A stretch of DNA of 11,217 nucleotides from assembly GCA_019421925.1 (NCBI GenBank), contig JAHZEH010000019.1:4698-15914 (forward strand). The letters run 5' to 3'. Position 1 is the first letter of the stretch, and every line of letters begins with the position of its first letter. Position numbers and translations under genes: made by a program. The notes beneath the pieces are model-generated. The model did not search any database. It was not told the DNA's origin and worked only from the letters and a program-made list of their open reading frames with translations. Below, piece by piece: positions 7,097 to 11,217 of the stretch. The stretch is from Clostridia bacterium (GTDB lineage: Bacteria; Bacillota; Clostridia; Christensenellales; CALWSW01).

Positions 7097-7993
7097 TCAG
7101 ACGTCCACGCCCAGGAACTGCTTGACCAGCAGGCCCACCACAAAGGAGAGCACCGCTACGCCCAGGCTGATGGAGGCCATCTCTCCAAAGCGCTTCTTGA
7201 AGCTCAGCCCCTTGGCTACGGAGATATAGTAGTTGAATCCCGCAATGATCGCCACGACGATCAGGATCATGGCGCCCAGGGCGTAAGCATAGTGGGCAGC
7301 GTCAAAGAGCAGATAGGGCAGGACGAGCAACGCCACAGTAACGAGGTAGGCGATACCCGTGTATACACAGGACTTGAGCGCGTCCTTCCGTCCCTCCGAC
7401 CGGGCGGAGAGGAACTCTGAGCTGGCCATGGAGAAGGTAGCGGAGATTCCCGTAATGAGGCCGGACAGAGCGATCAGAGTGGTATCCTGCAGCGCAAAGG
7501 TCAGGCCGGCCAAGGTTCCCGTCAGTTCCACCAGCGCATCATTGAGGCCCAGCACCATGGAGCCCACATACCGCAGCTTCTCCTCATCCAGCATGTCCAG
7601 CAGCGCGGCCTCATGGGCCTTCTCATCGGCGGATATCTGCTCGGCCTCAGGCACTTCGGCGGCGATCCTGTCATAGACCACCTGGGCGTTGTCCTCGCCG
7701 TTCTCCATGAGCTTGAGGGCAAAGGTGAACCCAAAGATCCGGCTGATCATGGTGTACCAGAATATCTTGGCCTTGGAGGGCTTGACGTCCTCCCCAGTAT
7801 ACGTCTTCCAAATCTCGGCGTGGGCCTTCTCCTCCGCCGCGATGCGCTCGAGCACCTGCCGGTTCCCGGCGTCCTTCGTCCGCCTGGCGATCTTCTCATA
7901 AATATAGTGCTCCGTCAGCTCACCCTTTTGCATCCTCAGCACCGCCGCTTTGACGGGCGGGCTCAGCGGCCTTTTTTTCGCGGTATTCTCCAT
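7097..7993 (-). CDS. Ferritin-like/VIT1 fusion, iron or manganese transporter
   Basis: A 298-residue protein in two parts. Residues about 15-140 form a ferritin-like (rubrerythrin-type) helical bundle with two diiron half-sites: E25/E28 with E55-K-A-H58, and E97/E100 with E124-K-A-H127. Residues about 143-298 form a VIT1/CCC1 membrane domain, opening with MVLGLNDALVELTGTLAGL, then ALSGLITGISATFSMASSEFLSAR, and further helices near 212-230, 236-256 and 274-293. Proteins of this architecture (compare MbfA) export Fe2+ or Mn2+ from the cytoplasm, with the ferritin-like domain sensing or oxidising the metal. AAGGAAGGGG lies just before the ATG at 7991-7993. tatD follows after 21 bases. A candidate promoter and a long hairpin-rich leader lie upstream. 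Direction and metal cannot be read from sequence alone. Confidence 0.9.
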   Translation of the reverse strand: MENTAKKRPLSPPVKAAVLRMQKGELTEHYIYEKIARRTKDAGNRQVLERIAAEEKAHAEIWKTYTGEDVKPSKAKIFWYTMISRIFGFTFALKLMENGEDNAQVVYDRIAAEVPEAEQISADEKAHEAALLDMLDEEKLRYVGSMVLGLNDALVELTGTLAGLTFALQDTTLIALSGLITGISATFSMASSEFLSARSEGRKDALKSCVYTGIAYLVTVALLVLPYLLFDAAHYAYALGAMILIVVAIIAGFNYYISVAKGLSFKKRFGEMASISLGVAVLSFVVGLLVKQFLGVDV

Positions 7994-8263
7994 AGATTAC
8001 CCCTTCCTTTCCCTGATGATTCTTTCCACATATATTTTGAAAGCCCCCCTCAAGCGCGGCAGGGCTCTCTCCTGAACCTGTCACAGGCACCTCGACCCTC
8101 CCGGCGGCGCCGGGTTCTGCTCCATGACGCGCGCTTTGGACGAACTGGTCTCGCTTCCGCTTCGCCCCCTTCGTCCAATTCCCGCTGCCGCCAGGGCGGC
8201 CCGGCATCCCCCGGATGCTGCCTTTTTCCTGCGCGGGGGGCCTGCCTTTTGCTGGTATTTGCC
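7994..8263 (-). promoter_or_regulatory. Hairpin-rich putative 5' leader of the VIT1-like gene
   Basis: No gene is recognisable here. If transcription starts at the candidate promoter at 8271-8299, this becomes a ~270-base leader. It contains a run of perfect inverted repeats: GCATCC/GGATGC (8204-8218), GCCGCC/GGCGGC (8187-8200), the 9-bp TTGGACGAA/TTCGTCCAA enclosing a 25-base loop (8136-8144 with 8170-8178), CCCGGC/GCCGGG (near 8100-8114) and CCTG/CAGG near 8081. I looked for the conserved cores of the Mn2+ (yybP-ykoY), NiCo and cobalamin riboswitches and did not find them. A metal-responsive leader is a possibility only. Confidence 0.35.
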
Positions 8264-8270
8264 TTGTACA

Positions 8271-8299
8271 ATTATACCCATTCCCCCCTTTGAACACAA
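8271..8299 (-). promoter_or_regulatory. Candidate promoter for the VIT1-tatD operon
   Basis: On the minus strand, a perfect TATAAT (8271-8276) lies 17 bases downstream of TTGTGT (8294-8299), a weak -35 with 3 of 6 consensus positions. Predicted start is near 8264. It lies on the gene-proximal side of the 8313-8341 terminator and points toward the VIT1-like gene. Confidence 0.45.
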
Positions 8300-8311
8300 C
8301 CGCATATATGG

Positions 8312-8341
8312 AAAACCCCCAGGGCTTGTCCCTGGGGGTTT
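8312..8341 (-). terminator. Terminator downstream of the ATPase-PHP operon
   Basis: AAACCCCCAGGG at 8313-8324 pairs perfectly with CCCTGGGGGTTT at 8330-8341 across a 5-base loop. On the minus strand the stem ends in TTTTCC, a short T tract. It is about 220 bases past the PHP-gene stop, and the DnaA-box-like cluster lies in between. Confidence 0.75.
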
Positions 8342-8419
8342 CGATCTGTGTAAGGCCCTGGTAAAATGCAGGGAAGATTTTGCTCCTGCATGATATCTCT
8401 CCCATTGGGGAATTAACCT

Positions 8420-8562
8420 TTATCCACAGGGATGCTGTGGATAACCCATTGTTTTTGCACTTTTCCTGTGGATTACTTTCCCTACAGCCCTGCCTGCTGC
8501 CATATTTTCGCCAGTTTCGGCTAGCTGCTTTTCCACCGGGCTTATCCACATCCTGTGGACAA
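8420..8562. other. Cluster of DnaA-box-like sequences
   Basis: Five 9-mers fit the DnaA box TTATCCACA: exact matches at 8420-8428 (plus), 8436-8444 (minus) and 8542-8550 (plus), and one-mismatch matches at 8467-8475 (minus, TAATCCACA) and 8554-8562 (minus, TTGTCCACA). A two-mismatch copy, TTTTCCACC, is at 8529-8537 and another near-match, ATATCCACA, lies inside the PHP gene at 8850-8858. The first two form a perfect inverted pair 7 bases apart; the last two are an inverted pair 3 bases apart. Clusters this dense bind DnaA at replication origins and at extra-origin titration sites. No dnaA, dnaN, rpmH or plasmid rep gene is in view, so its role is open. Confidence 0.75.
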
Positions 8563-8563
8563 A

Positions 8564-9343
8564 CTACCTCTGCTCGGTGAGCCATTGTCGAAACCTGCCG
8601 ATTCTCAGGGGGGCTTTCCAGTCGCATTCGCCGCTGTTGATGATGCGCTCCGGAGGAATTCCTGCATCCTGCGCAATGGCCATCGCACGCTCCACCTGTC
8701 CGATGTTCTCGGGCCGGTGGGCGTCGCTGGAGAGGAGGAAGTAAGCCCCCTCCTCCAGCGCAGCAGCCGCATCCTCCAGCGCCAGGCCGTGGGCGTTGTT
8801 GATCTCCAGCGCCACCCCCTGGAGGACGGCCCCCCGGGCGACCGCCCGGATATCCACAGGGATATACTCCCCCGGATGGGTGAGCACGTCCACAGGATAG
8901 CGCTCAAAGGCCCGTAAAATGGCGTCGGTCAGACGGGCATAGGAGCCCTTCCTGCAGAAGGAGGTGCTCCAGAAAAACCTTCCGTCCCCCGCCCCAAAGG
9001 GAAGCACACCCTTGTGGTAGCCCAGCAGCCGCAGGTCGGGCAGGGGGTCCATCAGGCACAGGTCGGTCTTCCCGTCAAAGTCCAGCACATTGGCCTCCAC
9101 GCCGAACTTCATCACCTCCCGGCCCGCCGCCTCATTGACCGCCTCGATCTCCCTGCGTATGGCGGGAGGATCCCCTGCCCGCAGCCCGTAAAAGCTGTGG
9201 CCGGGACCGTGATCGGTGCTCCCCAGCAGCAGCCCTTTGGCCTGGGCCGCCGCGGCAGCCTCCGCGATGGAGCCGTGGCCATGGGGGGTGATGCGCCCCC
9301 GGCTGTACTGGGTATGGGTGTGCAGGTCCGCGATGATTTTCAT
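8564..9343 (-). CDS. PHP-domain phosphoesterase (YcdX / histidinol-phosphatase-like)
   Basis: A 259-residue cytoplasmic protein carrying the metal-binding set of the PHP (polymerase and histidinol phosphatase) superfamily: DLHTH with H8 and H10, STDH with D44 and H45, GVEAN with E83, YH with H110, LTHPGEY with H156 and SSDAH with D207 and H209. These should hold a trinuclear Zn/Mn/Fe centre that hydrolyses phosphate esters. Sequence order and length resemble the YcdX-like group rather than HisK proper, and there are no histidine-biosynthesis genes nearby, so the substrate is unknown. I place the start at the ATG at 9341-9343, which has AAGGAG 7 bases upstream, rather than the GTG at 9370 that overlaps the ATPase stop. 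It lies 26 bases after the ATPase gene, in the same operon. Confidence 0.9.
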   Translation of the reverse strand: MKIIADLHTHTQYSRGRITPHGHGSIAEAAAAAQAKGLLLGSTDHGPGHSFYGLRAGDPPAIRREIEAVNEAAGREVMKFGVEANVLDFDGKTDLCLMDPLPDLRLLGYHKGVLPFGAGDGRFFWSTSFCRKGSYARLTDAILRAFERYPVDVLTHPGEYIPVDIRAVARGAVLQGVALEINNAHGLALEDAAAALEEGAYFLLSSDAHRPENIGQVERAMAIAQDAGIPPERIINSGECDWKAPLRIGRFRQWLTEQR

Positions 9344-9369
9344 AGCCGCTCCTTCTTGATTTTCCGGCA

Positions 9370-11217
9370 CTACTGCTCGTCCTTGCTGGAGTTGAGTCGC
9401 AGCAGCTTCATCAGCTCCACAACCGCCAGCGGTACCAGGGACAACCCGGCCACGATGGCAATGTGCACACCGTCCAGCTGGGTGAGTTTGAAGATGGAGG
9501 CCAGCACGGGGATATTGAGCACCAGCACCATCAGCAGGGCGGAGCCCAACGTGGCCAGCACCAGCTTCTTATTCTGGAAGGGGTGATGGATGAGAACGCT
9601 GTGCTTGCTGGAGCGGACGTTATAAGCGTGCACCAGCTGGGAGAAGGCCAGCACGGCGAACGCCATGGTACGGCCGGTCTCCAGGCTGACGCCCTTGCCA
9701 ATGATGAAAGCGGCCAGGGAGAGCAGACCCACCATAGCGCCCTGGTAGCAGATACGCCAGATCATGCCCTTGGTGAAAATACCCTGGCGCTTCTTGGCCT
9801 TGCGGTTCATGATGTCCGGCTCAGCAGGGTCCACGCCCAGCGCCATGGCGGGCAGGCCGTCCGTAACCAGGTTGACAAAGAGCAGGTGGATGGGCAGCAG
9901 GGGCTCATCCCAGCCCAGAAGGGTGGCGAGGAACAGGCAGATGATCTCGCCCACGTTGCAGGAGAGCAGATAGGAGATGGCCTTGAGGATATTGTCGTAT
10001 ATCCTGCGTCCCTCTTCCACCGCCGAGACCACGGTGGCAAAGTTGTCGTCCGTCAGAATGACGTCCGAGGCGTCCTTTGCCACGTCCGTGCCCACAATGC
10101 CCATAGAGCAGCCGATGTCCGCCATCTTGAGGGCGGGCGCGTCGTTGACGCCGTCGCCTGTCATAGCGACCACGTTGTCATGCTTCTGCCAGGCGTCCAC
10201 GATGCGCATCTTGTGCTCGGGCGCAACACGGGCATAGACCGAGATCCCCTCGACCTCCTCGAAGAGCTGCTCGTCGCTCATCTGTTCCAGCTCCACACCC
10301 GTGACCACCCTGCCGCCGTCCTGCAGGATATCCAGGTCCCTGGCAATGGCCGTGGCGGTGAGGGCGTGGTCGCCGGTGATCATGACGGGGGTGATGCCCG
10401 CCTTGTGGCACTTGGCTACCGCCTCCTTGGCCTCCGGCCTGGGCGGGTCGATCATGCCCAGCAGCCCGGTGAAGGTCAATCCCCCCTCCAGCTCCGAGAG
10501 GTTTTCCGGCAGGGCGTCGATGCGCTTGGTTGCAAAGGCCAGGACGCGCAGGGCCTTTTGGGCCATCTCCCGGTTGCGCTCCCGGATGGCCGCGATATGC
10601 TCCTCGTTCAGGGGCATGACGCCCCGGTCCGTCCTGATCTCCGTGCAGATGGCGAGCAGTTCGTCCAGGCCGCCTTTGGTGTGCACCACCAGCCGGCCGC
10701 CGCCGTCCTCATGCACCGTGGTCATGAGCTTGCGGTCGGAGTCAAAGGGCAGCTCTCCCACCCGGGGGAACTTCTGCTCCAGATCGGGTTTAGGCAGACC
10801 GTGCCGCTCGCCCAGCTCCACCAGGGCGATCTCTGTGGGGTCGCCCACAAAGCCGTCCTCCGCCCGCTTGGCATCCGTACACAGCACCGCGCCCTGGAGC
10901 AGGAGTTCCTCCTCCAGCCCCGCCTCCTCCAGAGGCCGGGCGGAATCGGGCAGAGCGTACTCCATCACCACCATGCGGTTCTGGGTCAGGGTGCCCGTCT
11001 TATCCGAGCAGATGACCGTAGCCGAGCCCAGGGTCTCCACTGAGGGCAGGGTGCGCACAATCGCGTTGCGGGACACCATGCGCTGCACGCCCATGGCCAG
11101 CACAATGGTGGAGATGGCGGGCAGGCCTTCAGGGATGGCGGCAACGGCCAGGGAGACCGCCGTCATAAACATCTCCATCACGCCCTTGCCATTGAGCAGG
11201 CCCACGCCGAACATAAC
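9370..11217 (-). CDS. P2A-type Ca2+-transporting ATPase, truncated by window edge
   Basis: The frame is open to the window end, so the N-terminal actuator domain and first helices are missing. Counting from the first visible methionine (11214), motifs are PEGLP (28-32, in M4, ion-binding), CSDKTGTLT with the phosphorylated aspartate D71, VGDPTE (124-129), KGG of the nucleotide site (180-182), MITGDHALT (TGD at 280-282) and MTGDGVNDAP (GDGVND at 353-358). M5 has N420 and E423 and M6 has N448, T451 and D452, the residues equivalent to SERCA Ca2+ ligands N768, E771, N796, T799 and D800. M8 has Q526 where SERCA has E908. This points to a Ca2+ (possibly Ca2+/Mn2+) exporter of the SERCA/PMR1 type with one functional ion site. 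It is followed by the PHP gene in the same operon. Confidence 0.94.
   Translation of the reverse strand, partial: VMFGVGLLNGKGVMEMFMTAVSLAVAAIPEGLPAISTIVLAMGVQRMVSRNAIVRTLPSVETLGSATVICSDKTGTLTQNRMVVMEYALPDSARPLEEAGLEEELLLQGAVLCTDAKRAEDGFVGDPTEIALVELGERHGLPKPDLEQKFPRVGELPFDSDRKLMTTVHEDGGGRLVVHTKGGLDELLAICTEIRTDRGVMPLNEEHIAAIRERNREMAQKALRVLAFATKRIDALPENLSELEGGLTFTGLLGMIDPPRPEAKEAVAKCHKAGITPVMITGDHALTATAIARDLDILQDGGRVVTGVELEQMSDEQLFEEVEGISVYARVAPEHKMRIVDAWQKHDNVVAMTGDGVNDAPALKMADIGCSMGIVGTDVAKDASDVILTDDNFATVVSAVEEGRRIYDNILKAISYLLSCNVGEIICLFLATLLGWDEPLLPIHLLFVNLVTDGLPAMALGVDPAEPDIMNRKAKKRQGIFTKGMIWRICYQGAMVGLLSLAAFIIGKGVSLETGRTMAFAVLAFSQLVHAYNVRSSKHSVLIHHPFQNKKLVLATLGSALLMVLVLNIPVLASIFKLTQLDGVHIAIVAGLSLVPLAVVELMKLLRLNSSKDEQ

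Noticed and set aside
7994..8263. Known metal riboswitch (Mn2+, NiCo, cobalamin)
   Set aside because: The conserved core sequences of these classes were looked for by eye and not found.
8420..8562. Chromosomal oriC
   Set aside because: Not ruled out, but dnaA, dnaN and rpmH are absent and I see no clear AT-rich unwinding element or DnaA-trio repeats, so I call it only a DnaA-box cluster.
9463..11043. 526-codon plus-strand reading frame
   Set aside because: It is antisense to the P-type ATPase, whose motifs are all present. The product is His/Gln/Gly-rich with no domain.

Overview
The window looks like chromosomal DNA from a GC-rich, low-redundancy Firmicute, most likely a gut Clostridia of the Oscillospiraceae type. 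The signs are strong AGGAGG ribosome binding sites, a single-membrane style lipoprotein, an MBOAT/DHHW surface-polymer acetylation pair and a soluble-domain flavoprotein reductase carried as a lipoprotein. This assignment is an inference from gene content and base composition. No rRNA, tRNA, CRISPR array, transposase or phage gene was seen.

Layout: bases 1-2988 are read on the plus strand. First comes the C-terminal part of an MBOAT O-acyltransferase, then a DHHW/AlgX-like SGNH protein; together they form a module for O-acetylating an extracytoplasmic polysaccharide. A gap of about 480 bases holds a large imperfect palindrome (about 1977-2150, 18-base perfect terminal arms) and no convincing gene. 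An AIM24/TIGR00266-family protein follows. A 12-bp hairpin at 3098-3123 and another at 3204-3227 separate this half from the minus-strand half.

Everything from 3237 to the end is read on the minus strand, in three transcription units. (i) 5789 to 3237: a MerR-family regulator with a GTG start, followed 48 bases later by a lipoprotein flavoprotein of the fumarate/urocanate reductase superfamily. The regulator is preceded by a promoter with the hallmark MerR 19-base spacer and a dyad inside it, so the pair is probably one self-regulated, effector-inducible operon. (ii) 7993 to 6308: a ferritin-like/VIT1 fusion (iron or manganese transport) followed by a TatD metal-dependent hydrolase, ending in a strong intrinsic terminator at 6153-6188. 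About 270 bases of hairpin-rich DNA lie between a candidate promoter and the VIT1 start. (iii) from beyond 11217 to 8564: a P2A Ca2+-ATPase truncated by the window edge, then a PHP-family phosphoesterase.

The most unusual non-coding feature is a cluster of five DnaA-box-like 9-mers (three with the exact TTATCCACA consensus on one strand or the other) in 143 bases at 8420-8562. It lies between the PHP gene and its terminator, with no dnaA/dnaN nearby. It may be an extra-origin DnaA-binding cluster. The flavoprotein also stands out: it keeps the FAD-binding scaffold but appears to lack the His/Arg residues that bind fumarate in classical members, so its electron acceptor is probably something else.
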